Origin: Udeniomyces pyricola
Taxonomy: Eukaryota > Basidiomycota > Tremellomycetes > Cystofilobasidiales > Mrakiaceae
Length of the DNA: 64,000 nucleotides
Direction of reading: 5' to 3'
Assembly (NCBI GenBank): GCA_039545295.1
Contig: BCIK01000002.1
Location: forward strand, 1,202,108 to 1,266,107
A program made the translations under genes and the position numbers. This document shows positions 45,088 to 58,400 of this stretch, piece after piece. The first letter of the stretch is position 1. Every line of letters starts with the position of its first letter. Under the pieces are notes generated by a model. That model made no database searches, was not told the origin of the DNA, and saw only the letters and a program-made list of their open reading frames with translations.

Positions 45088-48083
45088 ATGGCTACCTCTC
45101 ACCAGCTCGACCTCGACAGGACCCTTCCTAACCCGCAAGCACTCCCAGTATGGATGCCTTTCTCTTCTTCACTATTGCAGTCGCCCATCATGCCTGCACA
45201 CCTTATTGCCATCTCATTGCATGCCGCTTTGGCTCGGACCTTGACCTCATCCTCTTTCGATCGTATGTTCCTGATTGCTAACCTTTACCGACCCGCTCTT
45301 GTCTGTCCGCATCAATTCCCCATCCTCAGACGCATCCGGTGATCGACGAAACTCAAGAGCTTCATGACGCTGGCATGACCGGCATTGGAAGCGCTGCCGG
45401 CCATACCACTCCTGATCCCGAGAATGAATCCATGTCTAGACTCCCCAACTCTCTTCATACCTCTTCTCTTTCCCCACCCTCGCCTGTGACGTCTACGGGA
45501 AGTGCCGCCGCTATCGATCGTAACGAGGGTAACAAAGCGGCCGAAACGGCTCAATCATCGGCTTCATACATTCTTTCAGCCGCTGCAAGCCTCCTCAGTA
45601 CTGCGACATCGTATCTCCCATCTAAGAGTGATGCTCAAGATACCTCACAGCACACTCTCGAATCTGCCAAGAAAAGTTTTCATCAAGCCAGCGGCTCCGC
45701 TCACGACACTGCCGGTAAGTTGTTTCAAAGACGGCCCACCTTTGTTTACTCCATCTCTCTTGCAAGATTCCTCTTTGACTTATATGGCCGCTTACACTAC
45801 TTTAATTTCGACCAAAGACACGATATCCGACACAGCAGGCAATGCTGCAAGCCGAGCTGAAGAAGCCATCGGTGAGTCACACGTCTCTAGACAGATATGC
45901 AAAAGTCTCATCTCCTGACCTGACCCTGATCAAATATCTGTTCGTTCGCCGTTCTAAACAGGCTCTACCACGCGATCCGTTTCCCAAAAGGCTTCCTCGG
46001 CTGCCCAAAAACAAGATGCTACTGAGCAAGTGACCGATACCCTGTCGTCTAAAGCTCACCAGGCTACGTCGCGCTTGCTGTTCATGCAAGGGGTTCGTAA
46101 CGCTCTTGTCTTCCCCCTTGCATTGATCGCATTGCCGATCGCTGTCTCGGCCAAGACTCTTGACGAAGTGGTGAGACCACCTGTCGGTCCAAAGAAAGGG
46201 ACCTCGCAAGGAAATACCTCGGCTTACATCTCCTTCCTCTCTTGCTTTCCTGTTCGGCCCAACTTTTCACTAGTTCCTCAAACAAGAAGAGCCTGCCAAG
46301 GAGGAAACACAGCAGCTTGATCGAGACACCACCTTTCCGGCTGGTGTAGCCATCAGATCGCTCGTGACATCCGCGACTGAACCTGCTGGGGAAGGCGAAG
46401 GCAAGTCTTTGATCGGACAATTTGCCCAGGCAGCCCCTGGTGGTGAGTGTTGCTTTCCATGTTTTGGCTTAGTATTGGTGAGGAGATTGATCATTGAGAA
46501 TTTGCTGTCTGAACTCTGTGATTGTAGGCGATACCGGCTCTACCGATGAGCACAATCGACAGTACGACATCGTAGAGGACTCTGGCAGGCTCCTTGAAGT
46601 GATCGGAAACGGTGAGTAAAGCTTTTTTACTTTCTTTCGTGTCCAGTAATCATGACCTGCTCATCTTATCTTGGATTTAACTTTGCTGGATCATCGCTGC
46701 AGCTGTCTGTGAGTGCTATCGGTCTTGACCAGACATTACCCCGACTTGTGATGGCATCATTCATCACCACTCATCATTCTTAATCACCTCTCTCGTTCTT
46801 CATCACTTGTTTCAGCGGCGGTCCCCCATTTTTTCTCTAGTCAAAGTCAACAAGCGGCCAATCAGGCTCAACAAGTCGCATCCAACTCTGCTGCTGCCAC
46901 CAGGGAGACTGCAGGAACGGCCGCTCAAGCCCTAAAGGATGCTACTCGTAAGTCTGATTATGTTCTTTTGGATCACAGTGCCCTTTGGAGATCGTCAGAT
47001 GTACTCTTGGAATGTCCCTGACATTTCAATCTTGCCTTGCATTTCTGACCGTCATTTATTGGCCCCTTCTTCACTCAGAGGCGACCTCGACGGCAGTCGC
47101 GAGCGCCACAGACTCAGCTCGAGCTACTGCCGGTCGGTACGCGATCATGTTACCGGGTCTTCCGCAACTGATCAACGAATCTGATACCCTTGACATCCTC
47201 CTCCATCTTCGTCTGTTACGCCTTGCTTTTATGTTTCCTCTGAAGCGTCGGCTGCTAAGACTGCAAAGGATCAATCCACGCGAGTCGGGCAGGTAGCCTC
47301 AGACACCGCACGAGCTGCCAATGACCAAGTCAAGAAGGTTGCGTCTACCACTACCACTCAGGCCTCACAAGCTGCCGACGCTGTATCCGATGGGACGGCT
47401 CGAATGACTTCTCAAGCCTCCTCGTACGTTCCCGGGGCCCAACAAGTCAAGCGCTCAACTCAACAAGGTCGAACCAGTGCTATTGATACCGTCACCTCCG
47501 GTATCCAGTCCCTCTCAGCCAAGGACTCTTCTACCAGGTGATTGTCTTGTGTTTGTGTAGCAATGTAGTGGTTGTTTGATTCCTCAAGCTGACTTTGAAT
47601 CTACTTTTCTTCCTGAAAATTTTTCTTCTTTTTTCACATTCTCTCTTGAAATGGACTCGTTTGAAGACGAGCTGCCAAACAACATTCGCCATCTTCCCCC
47701 GATCAAGGCATCGAGAGGCTAGAGTTGGTCGGGGAAGGCGGACTTGCTGCGACAATCGCAGACGATGTCGCTCATGCGGCCGAGATCTCGACTGCAACAT
47801 CTGTTGGTCAGGCCACCACTTTTCTTTAACATTCTATCCAACGATTGACTGATGTTCGTGACCATGTCAATTCGCATAACCTCTCGTGTGTCTGCCAGGT
47901 TCGAATTTCGTGCCTCTCGCACCCAATGCACCTCCGCCTATCGCCGCTGCCAATGACCTCCCGGATCCTGCACCGACCATCCGAGGCCTGAAGCGTCACT
48001 TTCACCGTCAGGATCCCATTACCTCTGTTGAGGCGGTCTCTGAGCTTAGCCGACCGATCGACCGACCTGTCGTTCAAGGTTAG
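45088..48083 (+). CDS. LEA-like / amphipathic-helix repeat protein (589 aa)
   Basis: Twelve exons: 45088-45147, 45330-45714, 45818-45871, 45962-46170, 46274-46442, 46528-46611, 46703-46708 (6 nt), 46816-46947, 47079-47132, 47246-47537, 47667-47806 and 47899-48083, closing in frame. The body is rich in Ala, Ser, Thr, Gln, Lys and Asp in helix-forming repeats (SAYILSAAASLLSTATSYLP-like; TRETAGTAAQALKDAT; TARAANDQVKKVAS; TQASQAADAVSD), resembling late-embryogenesis-abundant group 3 and lipid-droplet-coating 11-mer helices. One hydrophobic segment (NALVFPLALIALPIAVSA, about residue 215) could insert in a membrane. The C-terminus is Pro-rich and disordered. By analogy it may protect membranes or proteins from desiccation, or coat lipid droplets; this is inference. 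The last exon may instead splice at the GTTAGT overlapping the stop. Confidence 0.68.
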
Positions 48084-48321
48084 TGCAGTCGAGCCAGCTT
48101 ATGCCAGGACCGACTTGTACCAGGCGACACGAATGGCTGATGTTTGTTCGCTCATCGGTTCACTGTTCAGACTCGAACAAGGCTACCTGATGTGTTCTCG
48201 AGAGCGATTCGCTACATAGCTCTTTCTCGTGTAGCCTGCTGCTTAATCTGAGCTTCTCATCTTCCAATTTGCTTCTTTCCTGCTTTTTTGAACGCCATAC
48301 TCTCGTCTACCTTCTGCTGGT

Positions 48322-49612
48322 GCGCCTGTATTTTGGACAAATCGCCATGACATGTTTCAGTCCCAAGAACAGAAATCAAGAGACGCTTTGGCTCGAAAGA
48401 TCGGGCCAACAAAGCACTGCAGGCAAGCAAAAGGCCGAACTGAACTCACATGGCACCCTTCCTACCGAACCTGTCGCCAATGACACCTGCCGAAAGCGAA
48501 CCGATGACCTCTCCGACCTGCAGACGCCATGCGCCAAGCGAGATGAACGTGATCGAACCGCGTGAGCAATCAAGCGCTCGACTCGGAATTTCACGCCAAT
48601 CTCTTTGCGAGGAAGCGGGGCGCGGAGCGAAGGAGATATCGAGCCAAGTAGATATCGAGCAAAGTAGATATCGAGCCAAGTAGATATCGAGCAAAGTAGA
48701 TCGCACCTGAACAATCGAGGCGTAGAGACTCTGGTCTCCGGCAGAGACCTCGTAGCCGAAATCGGCGGTAGGATCTGGCGATCCCCACTCCGTCACGAAC
48801 GTCTCCATGGCGAGGATGCCCTGTGCAAGAAGAAAACGACCGGAAAAAAGGAGAAAAGGACAAGAACAGAGAGTGTGTGAGCGCTCGGGGCTCGCTCGGG
48901 ACTCGCTCAGGACTCGCTCGGGACACTTGTACATGTGCCGTGAGTGCCTCTGTGTGTGTCAATCGACGCATCGGCGCATCGTCATACGCGTACGTACAGT
49001 GAAATAGGTTCCATCGTACTGTTGGGCCGATTGCGGAACGCAAAGAGGAAGAAATCGAAACGAAGCGCTTGGTATTAGTGTTTAACCCTCGACAAGGAGA
49101 TCGAAATAAAGCGTTTGGAATTAATACTGGCGCCGTACAAAATCGCCCCACTGTGTATTGGGCAGATGATGGATCGCAAAGAAGAAGAAGAAGTCGAAGC
49201 GGAGTGTTTGGCATCAGTACATCGGTACACAAGTACACAAGTCCATCAGTACACAAGTCCATCAGTGCCTAACGTCTAACCCCGGCGGCATCCCGCGACG
49301 ATCGTCAAACGTCAAACGTCTGGCGTCTAAACGTCAAACGTCTAAACGTCAAACGTCCAACGTCAAACGTCTAAACGTCAAACGTCCAACGTCAAACGTC
49401 TAAACGTCAAACGTCCAACGTCAAACGTCTAAACGTCAAACGTCTAAACGTCAAACGTCTGGCGTCAAACGTCAAAACGTCTAAACGTCAAACGTCGGCG
49501 GCACCCCGCGCGACGATCGTCTGTTTCGCCAAGCACGAAGCACCAAGCACGAAAAGCGTCGGATTCTCACACGACACTGAAACGAAGGAAAAGTAAGGGG
49601 TGAAGCATACAA
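48322..49612. repeat. 1.29-kb duplicated block, copy 2 (ectopic transporter exons)
   Basis: Copy of 24475-25765, in the same orientation, placed about 240 nt past the stop of the LEA-like gene. It carries sugar-transporter exons 2 to 4 (YDGTYFT, GILAMETFVTEWGSPD..., VGEVIGSLSAGVIGDRFGRK) on the minus strand without the rest of the gene, so it cannot make a transporter. The minisatellites are included. No target-site duplication or inverted end is evident at its borders. Confidence 0.93.
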
Positions 49613-50229
49613 ACAGGATCAGAGCACCGATCAGGGGCAAAAAAGAAAAACAAAAGAGGAATGTGTGGAAAGGTGGGGCAAATCTTTTTTTTATTAGAAC
49701 TAAAGTAAAATGAGAAAAAGAGCGGTACAGGAAAATCTATAACAGAGAGTAGTCGAGAGAAGAAAAACAATGAGTCTAGAGAGGTGAAAAGGAAAGACAC
49801 GAGAGAGGCAGAGAGCAGACAAGAAGAAAAAAAGCGGTTCTATCTAAGAAAGTCTAGGTGATGGTTATGAGGAGGGTATGGGGTCGATAAAGAAGAGGAA
49901 AGTTTGAGAACGTGAGATCAAGCCCAAAATGAAGATGAAGAGGAATAAAAGGAACAGGAACAAGAGGAGAGAGAAGGAGAGAGAAAATCTAAAAGAGGAT
50001 CAAGGGAACGAAAGAGCAAAGGGACCCAAGAAAACGAGAGAAGAAGAGGAAGAAGGAAAAGCAGAACAGACTCGGTGTGTGTGTTGATTTTTACATAGGG
50101 ATGGAGCTTGGGAGAGGAAAAGAAAAGATATAAAAAAGATGTTTCCGGAGAATCGAGAGCGACGGCCAAATGAGGAAGGCAAAAGGGGAAGGAGGGGGCA
50201 AGTTGAGACATATGCACAGTTTTTTTCCC
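49613..50229. other. A/G-rich 3' flank of the serine hydrolase gene
   Basis: Strong purine bias on the plus strand (GAGAGAAGAAGA-type runs) over about 600 nt, with no coding pattern; on the hydrolase strand this is a C/T-rich trailer. Confidence 0.5.
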
Positions 50230-52299
50230 CTAGACCATGGCAACCATACCGGCGCCGGATGACTTGACGGAGCGAGCTCGTCGGACCATGCCACCCGATC
50301 GGGAGATGACGGGCACCTCGGAGGCAGGAGGTCCAGGAACATCGCCGTGAGAGCCGGCATCCTCAAACGAGAGGATGTACTCGAGGAGGAACTTTCGGAA
50401 CCCGGGCGTGGTAGGGACGTAGTGACCTGGAATGAATAAATTAGCAGGAGGGAAAGCACAACCACAGGTTCATTGAGACCAGACAGATGGCAGGTATGGA
50501 AGGAATGATATGGGTGAGCTCATGATGCGATAGAAGAGCTCCAAAAAAACGAGAGAAAACTGAAGGGTTCGGGCTTACCACCGTGGTGCCACTCGATACG
50601 CGCATCTACGCACTGCTTGGCAAGAGCGAGGCTCCTCTGTAAACATCACCAATTCGAAAGAAAGGGTTTTTTTTAACAGTGTAAACAAGGAGCGACCGTT
50701 AGTGAAGAGATCCAGCACCGTCACGTATCAGGCAAAGTGAGATCTAGACGACAAGTCACTAGGCAGCGTCAGAGAAAATAAAGGAAAAGAGGGCACCATC
50801 GGGGCAAAACGCACATCGTTGGTGATGACGACGTCGGTCGTGCCGATGCAGTGCAACGTGGGGGTCTCTTGGATGGGGAACAGCGCATCGAACGAAAAGT
50901 TGGTGGGTTGGGGAATGAAACCTCCGACGAGGATAGAAACTGGATATCAAATGGAATGTGACAGGATAGGTGAAAATGACAGAAGAAAACAAAGACAGAC
51001 ATTTGAGACGATCGGACGATGAGCTGTAGGACGCCTTGCGAATGGGTAGTAATTAATGAAGGAGAACCCATGATGGTGACGTACACTTGAACTTGGGGAC
51101 GGGGATAGCTGCCGAGATGGGGTTAAGATGGGGCTTCTCGGTCAGGACTGTGACGACAGAGGACATACCGGCACCCTATGAATCATCCAGACAGAGTTAG
51201 AAGAGATCGGATCGCAGACATATACGCAATGGTGACATCAGCATCGTCGGACGATCAGCAGGGTCGGAAAGAAATCGTCGCCCGGGAGATTAGAGGAAAA
51301 TGAGCTTACTTGAGAGTATCCCAGGATGCCCTGATCGGATGGGCGATGAAGCACGTCGCGTAGAGAAGGCGAAACAGATCGACGATCGAAGAGATAGAGT
51401 CAGAGTCACAGGAAGGAAATTAACCGAAAAAAGAGAGTTGTCCTCTGAAGCGATTTGGGGTACAAGGTGGTGGTGGGGCTCTGACGAGAATTGCCCCAGG
51501 TATAGTGCTAAAAGGAAGGATCGACTTACGTCAAAGCCCAAGGGGTCGTCATGGATATACTGGAGGACGTATCGCAAGCTTTCGTTGAACCCTTGGTCGT
51601 GCTTTGCGTCGTCGGACCAGCTTCGGAAGGCGACGACCGAAGCAACTTCGCGGAGGGAAGGGAACGAGTCAAAGGGTGCCAGCGAGCTTCGGAAGGTTGG
51701 GTCGAGAAGCAGATGAGGCGGCTGAAAGATTTTTCACGCAGAAACCAGAAAAGAGAGAAGGAAGAAAAACGATAAGAAAGAAAAGAGGTAAAGAAATGAT
51801 GGTGAGTCAATGGGTGAGGAGAAATAAGATGAGCGGAGAAGGCACTAAGCGCGGAGAATTGGATCGTTGAAAGAGACGACTAACGTCAAGGAAGACTGGG
51901 TTGTGGGCGATCACAACGTAGATATACGTCAGCATGCATGCAGACAATCTCGGGGGTACCCAAGAAAAAGTCCTTAAAGAAATCTCCTCTCCCTCTCCCC
52001 AGTTGAGTGTCGAAGGAGGGGGTAGTGAATGATAAGAAAGACGACGCACCCATCTCGACCTTGCCGGCTATGTGACGAAGAAGTGGCTCCATTTTTCCTC
52101 TGCAAATGTAAGCATTCTAGGCGCGAAGAAAACTATCGTCAGTCAGTGCGACACAAGCAAGATCAATAGGCATACTGTCTCTGAGAAGAGCCATTTTGTC
52201 GTGAGCAAGAGCACGAGCCGGTGGTGGTCGTGGTGATAGGCTCACTTCGGCAAAACCAGGGAGGACGAGGACGCGAAGTCGTTTAGGAGCGGAAGCCAT
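50230..52299 (-). CDS. FSH1-family serine hydrolase (alpha/beta fold)
   Basis: Alpha/beta hydrolase of the fungal FSH1/ovarian-cancer-gene-2 family; esterase-type activity on an unknown small ester or thioester. The start is at 52299 (exon 52299-52246: MASAPKRLRVLVLPGFAE, the first strand and oxyanion loop), then 52116 onward (NAYICRGKMEPLLRHIAGKVEM). Later exons give FRSWSDDAKHDQGFNESLRY, the nucleophile elbow GILGYSQGAGMSSVV (Ser nucleophile, about 51340-51150) and GFIPQPTNFSFDALFP. TLHCIGTTDVVI (acid Asp), RSLALAKQCVDARIEWHHGG and HYVPTTPGFRKFL (His) follow, with the stop at 50230. The triad is complete. The exon between VEM and the RSWSDD block is not resolved; several splice choices compete around 51880-52060. 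Confidence 0.84.
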
Positions 52300-55200
52300 G
52301 ACGGTAGAGGTTGAAAGTGAAGTGGAGATAGAGGTGGAAGAGGGATGGGATGAGATAGGATGAGAAATGAGGTAGAAAGTGAGAAAGGGAAAGGTGATGA
52401 TGGTAAGTAGGAGAACAAGGAGGAGGAAGGAACGTAAGGCTGTAAGTAGTACGCGACGAAGAATTTCTCATGACGCAAGTGCGACAGTCAAGAATGAGGA
52501 GAAAGAAAGTCGAACCCTCCCCCCGCCCCGTCGATCGCTCGGGGACGATGGTCAGCCAGGAAACTGGGAGCCGGACCAGGCAGAGAGGTTCAGTGATCAG
52601 CGACTAGCGATCAGCGAATACACTCGGCGGGACTGTCAGTCGAGAAGATAGCTGTCGATGAGTATCATGATCAGTCCATTACCGGCTTAGCTTACTCTGG
52701 CCTCAGGTCCAGGCGACCCCCGCGGCGATCAGCCACGATCAGCCCACGTCTTCAGCCAGGCCATCGACAAATCATTACAGGCCCACGTTTTTCTTCTGTA
52801 TCTGCAAGACGTGTCGCTTTCCCACTTATTAAATCAATAGCGGTACCATTCTCACCATCACCCATCATACTCCTTGAGTCTCTAACAGCTTGCATTCGTT
52901 CATCCTGCAATCATAGTCACACCGCGACGTACGTACCAGTATATTGCCTTCGTCAGCGTCATGACGAGTAAGCACGACCCAGGATGACGCCAGCACGCGC
53001 CAAAACCGAACGGGGAGATTAGCCTTAGCCTATTGCTGATCCTGATCAGTAGCCTCATTCAAGCTTCTTGTCCGCCCCCCCTTCCTCTTCTGGCCTCTCA
53101 GCTCTCCCCTCCCTACTCTCGCCTCGGCCAACTCAATGCGCCAAAACCAGGCCAGACTGGTCTAGACGAATGATATCTCAATAATCGAGGCGTACACCGT
53201 CCAGTGCCTGATCATCTATCTAGTAGCGACTATATATCCAGCGCACTGGGCCGGGTCTGCGTACATATATATATATATATATATATATAACATAGCTGGG
53301 CCATTCTTTCCCCAGCCGTCTCGTGATCCAGGTATGTGACGCCTTCCCGACATGCGTATCTAGCCTTTCCTCTCAGATAGACAACCTGGGAATCGAGCAT
53401 CCGACCAGAGGGAAGAAAAAAAAAAAGGAAACAGAACAAGGCGAAAACGTCGTTGTTCGCTCGCTCGTGCATGTCATGCATGTGAATGTGACATGGCACG
53501 CCGCTAGGACGTTTTGCGCGCTGCAGCTGGCCGCGCGTGTGCGCAGCTATCCTTCTTTCTCCTCTTTTTATTTGTTTCTTAGTCTTCATTTCCCACCTCC
53601 CCCGCACGCTAATCACAGGCCTATCGACCAAAGCCAGCCGTTTAAACTGACGCTGATCTTTGACATCTGAAATCTGATCTGCAGCGCATCTCTCTTTTCT
53701 TTGTGGCTCACTCTATCTTGGACGTCCCCGAGGCTTTAACGTCCGGGAACAAACTTTGAGTAAAGGGCGCTTGCTTTCGATCACTCGGCCTAATCTCAAG
53801 TACTATGCATACAAGGTACATCCGGAGCTCAGCGCTTACTGGCCATGCGATGGAGCTATAGAGATCTAGAGGGAACAAAAAAGAGCCAATTCATGCACGC
53901 TATTTACCGCCTTAGCTGCCTCATGCGCTAAATAGGCTCCCTCACTAACTCACCCTCACGACATCGCGATCTCCACGGCGTGCGCGACCAATCGCACGAA
54001 GCCGCGATGTCTTCCATCGTGTAAGCTTTGGTGTTGCGCACAAGAGCGAGAACCGATGTACCGATGATCTACAGACAAGAACGAGTCAAGTGGTCTTCGA
54101 TCATCGATCGACGATCAGCGTCCGCAGACCGAGCATGATCTTGTGGATCGTGAGTCGTCCGAATCAGCGTTGATCGATGATGACATCGATCAGCAGCCAG
54201 AGAGCCGAGATCTGAGAGACGAACGAGAAGAGAAAAAGAAACCTTAGGTTCGAATCAAGTCTCATCGACCAGCAATCAGGAGAGTTTGATCGATGATCGC
54301 GTTCATATATATAGACGAAAGAGGGTCGACGATATCATGTCGACACGTCGACGTTCGATTCGATGATCGCAACTGATCTATAAGATCATCTGTCGTACTT
54401 CGTCGACGCATTTGTAGCGGCGTCTTAAAGGCGATGGATGGCCCGATGGCTGGTGATGACTCCTTGACATTTTAGACGTTCATCATACTCTCAGCCAGGC
54501 TATGCTGCATGGGCGCATATATATCAACGATGTAGAACGATGAGATCGAGAGCAGCTAAGCGCTGAGCTACGCTTCTCGCCTATCAACGCTCCAAGGCTA
54601 CAACAGCTTCGAGATCTCCATCATGACTTGATCATTCATATACTGCGGCCTCATATAATCAAGCACTGCGTAGTATACATAGATCGACGGGTGATTCGTC
54701 TGCCCAAGCTGTTGTACGTTGGATCGTTCATTCCTTCACGGTGTGATATATAACTGACTAATACGCATCACCGACACCTTGATTTACGAACAGTATCAGT
54801 CATACTCACATATCGTCGTCAACATCATCGAGGGAGTGAAACAACGATCTTAGAAGCTTGTGTGCGGATGGTTTGAAGTATACACTAGTAATAGCCAGTA
54901 GTATTAGATATATATATATATATATCTACAGCCTTAGTCGCGGCAGCACTTCACATGAGTCACACTCCTACATGCACATCATACGTATACTCTGGCTTTG
55001 GCATGTCCGGTTGTCCGAGTCCACAGTGATGTGACGATCGAAATGGTAAACTCAAGCGTTGATCGATGATCGGCAATCGATGATCTAACTGCAAGCGAAC
55101 CCATATGTTGTCGTGATATGTACTAAAAATGACCACTAGCTACTGCTAGTCATTTACTAGTGGCACGAAGTATGTTCGTATATCTTTCGTCGTCGTGCGA

Positions 55201-55439
55201 TACGACTGGGAGGGTACACCCGTGGAAAACCAGACCTCATAAGCAATATTCATGAACACGGATCACTGCGACGTCAAGCGCGCGTCAAAGCACGACGCCT
55301 CATAAAAAGCGAGCTAATACAACTGATGCCTGACTCAGATTGGAGAGAGATTGAACAAAGAGACATACAAAAAAAAAGATAATCATCCATATAAAGCCTC
55401 AACGGCCTCCACAACCTCCTCCTTCTTCACGACCACTTC
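52300..55439. other. 3.1-kb gene-free region rich in GATCGATGATC-type palindromes
   Basis: No frame shows a family or coherent exons. Present: an (AT)n run at about 53265-53289 and a second at 54910-54925, an A run at 53416-53427 and many overlapping ATCGAT/GATC palindromes between 54060 and 55090. I looked for a tRNA and for a split gene and found neither. A non-coding transcript is possible but unsupported. Confidence 0.4.
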
Positions 55440-58400
55440 TCAATCGTCGCCCGTTTCTCGCTTCCTCTTATACTTGTCCGCCGCGACGAGCCTCTGCAAG
55501 AGCCAACAATCAAACGCAGTCAACAAATCCAACAAGCGAGCGAAGACGAGGATCAGTCAAAGATGAACTTGGTCAGGTAGCAAATTCGGACTTCAAGACC
55601 ACAAACGAAAAAAAAAAGAAGATAGAGCAGGAAGAAAAGGAAAGGAGCAAAGGCGACGAAAACGAACCTGCTGAGCGGCCGGATGCCGAGCGAGCTCGTT
55701 GTCGAGTTTGCTTCGCTCGGATTTGTTGATTTCATTCTTGAGATCATACCTAGGTATAAGCGAGGATAACATGTGAGGGGAGGGTGAGTACAAGGAGAGC
55801 AAGAAAAACGTGTAGGTCGTCGGATTGAGACTGAGTCACGACAAGGATCGGCGATATCGCGTTTATCAAGAATAGCGAAGAGAGGGAGGGAGAGAAAATA
55901 CGTACAGAACCTCGTCATCTTCGTGTCCGAGGAATGTGATGGCGATACCCGTCTTTCCAGCTCGACCAGTTCGACCTGAACGACGGCAAAGCCAAAAAAG
56001 AGTTCCCCGCAAATACGAATCAGCTTGGATTGACGTGGTGCCCGTGCGAGAGCGGTGAAACCAGAGTGGAAACAAAAGGGAGACTGACCAATTCGATGAA
56101 CATAGGCTTCAATGGTCGTCGCCATCTGCCAATTGATGACAAGCGAAACGTCTGGAACATCGATACCTCGTCCAGCCTGTTCGTTATCAAGGTTCGTCAC
56201 AGAGAAGGGAGGAAGCGTTAGTAACGATCCAAGAAACCATGCCAAGGAGCGTGAGATTAGGTTAGGGACAGACCAAATCGGTGGCGACGAGAATGTCGTG
56301 GTGACCGTCTCGCAGACTTTGCAAGGCCGCCTCTCGCTGTTCTTGATTTTTGCCCGAATGAAGCGTCGTTGCCGACAACTGAACATCGACGAGGCAATCG
56401 AGGAGAAGAAAACAGACAAACATGGGTGTATCAGCATCGAAACTCGTTGCGAGCGAAAAGAAGGAGAAAGACAAAGGAAACAGGAAGAAAGTACGAACGC
56501 CTGCTCGCTGGACATCTCGACAAACCATGTCGGCCGTTTTCTTCTGATTGCAAAAGATAATCATGGGCGGTGGCAGACCGATCGAATGCAAGATTTGAAT
56601 CATACGTTGCCTGATCGACCAAAGAAGAGAAAGTGTGCGATGAAAAACCAAGAAAATAATTGTGAGAGAAAGCGAAACAAAACGAAAAAGTCAACCATGT
56701 GTGCAAAGTGATTGAGAACGGTTGAGATTCGCACTTCTTCTTCTCATCGCCTGCAACAAACTCGACTCGTTGCTCGACTGTATCGACGGCCTAGCAGAAA
56801 GAGGTAGCATAACGACAAACAAGGATCAGCCTCAAAAATACAGCTGTGTTCGAGGAGCGCAAGAGGGTAGGTAGGAGATCCTTCCGAGAGGCAAAAAAAA
56901 AAACAAGACGAGGTTTGACACGATCACTTACTTGACCAGCCACACCGATCGTGACAATTGCCGGCTTTCGCAGGTATTTTTTTGTGAGTCTTTCGACGGC
57001 GGGCGGCATGGTGGCCGAAAAGAGCGTGGTGACTCGCCAGGCGAGGCCTTCTTCCTTCAGCTCGGTTGAAACGTCGACGGTGATGCCCTCAGGCTTGGCG
57101 TTCTCCGCGGGCAAGGCCTCGAGGATGTAAGTCAGCTCCTCTTCGAATCCGAGGTCGACCATTCGATCTGCCTCATCCATGACGACGTACGAGCACTGGG
57201 AAAGAACAAGGACGTGTCGATCAATGACATCCTTGAGTCGACCCGGCGTGGCGATGATGATTTCGGCACCATCCCGAAGGTTGTACTGTTGTTCGTCCAC
57301 GGATCGACCTCCGACGATGGAGACACAGGTGTAACCCATGGGGCTGGCAAACTTGCGCGTTTCGCTCTCAATTTGCTGGGCAAGCTCTCGGGTCGGAGCC
57401 AGGATAAGAGCATACGGGCCTTGATGTCGGTTCGCGTCGGTCAGAGGAGGAAGCTTGCCGATGTAGGCCAGCATCGGGATGACGAACGCCGCAGTCTTTC
57501 CGGAACCTGTTTGAAAACAGACAATGGTGAGTAAGGGAAAGTGACAAAGAGGCAAGCTCGGCCATCGATGCCCAACTACGAAGTGAATAAGCTCAAGGGG
57601 AAGAAACCTGCTGACCAGTCTCGGCGATACCAATCAAATCTCGCGTCTGAAGACCGATAGGAATGGCTTGACGCTGAATTGCACTTGGTTTATCGTAGCC
57701 GATGCCTTGAATAACGTCGAGGATTGCCGGAGGAATACTGGACTCTTCCCATGATCGCATGGGGAACGGGATCGATCCACCTGCAGATCATAGCAAAGGT
57801 GACATATATTTGACCAAAAGAAAAACCTTCAATCAATGTCACACTCGCGTCAAATGAGAGAGGGAGACAGATCAAAAGAATGATAGGACTGACCTCGAGC
57901 AGCAATACTGAAGTCTTCTCGGAAGATTCTCCAATCTCGATCCTTCATCTCGCTCAGCGGCTTGTCTGTCCAGTGCCGTTCGTCAGCTCCACTACGAGTG
58001 GCAGCTCGGCGCTCGAGAGGATCGGCATACCTATCCACGATTTGACGAGGTGAAAGGGGCGGAAAGAGGGGGGGGGGGGAGGCAGGGAACAACAGGTTGA
58101 TCAGGTCGATCACAAGGGACGAGTAAAAGGACTCTGTTCAGTCGACGACGACGGGGAAAGATATACTCACTGATCCGCCTTACCAACAACAAGGTCCCGC
58201 CCACGTCCTGTATCAGCGATTCCCCCAACACTCCCCCCAAGCATAACGCCTGTCCCTCCCACGCCCGATGCGGTCGCCAGAACGTCCGCAGCGGTATCCT
58301 CGTCACCATCCCAATCGAAGACAAACTTCTTATCGCTGATTTTACGCGCCTTACGCTTCTTGTTGGGATCGGCGATGCCGAGGTAGCGGGCCTTGATTGA

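Noticed and set aside
24475..49612. Reading the two 1.29-kb blocks as direct long terminal repeats of one 24-kb element
   Set aside because: The interval between them holds ordinary host genes in both orientations and the block contains host exons, so LTRs are not credible.
54240..54270. GGTTCGAATC T-loop-like sequence
   Set aside because: No matching D arm or acceptor stem within tRNA distance.
55553..56515. 320-codon minus-strand frame
   Set aside because: It reads through several Prp28 introns and carries only fragments of the helicase; not a separate gene.
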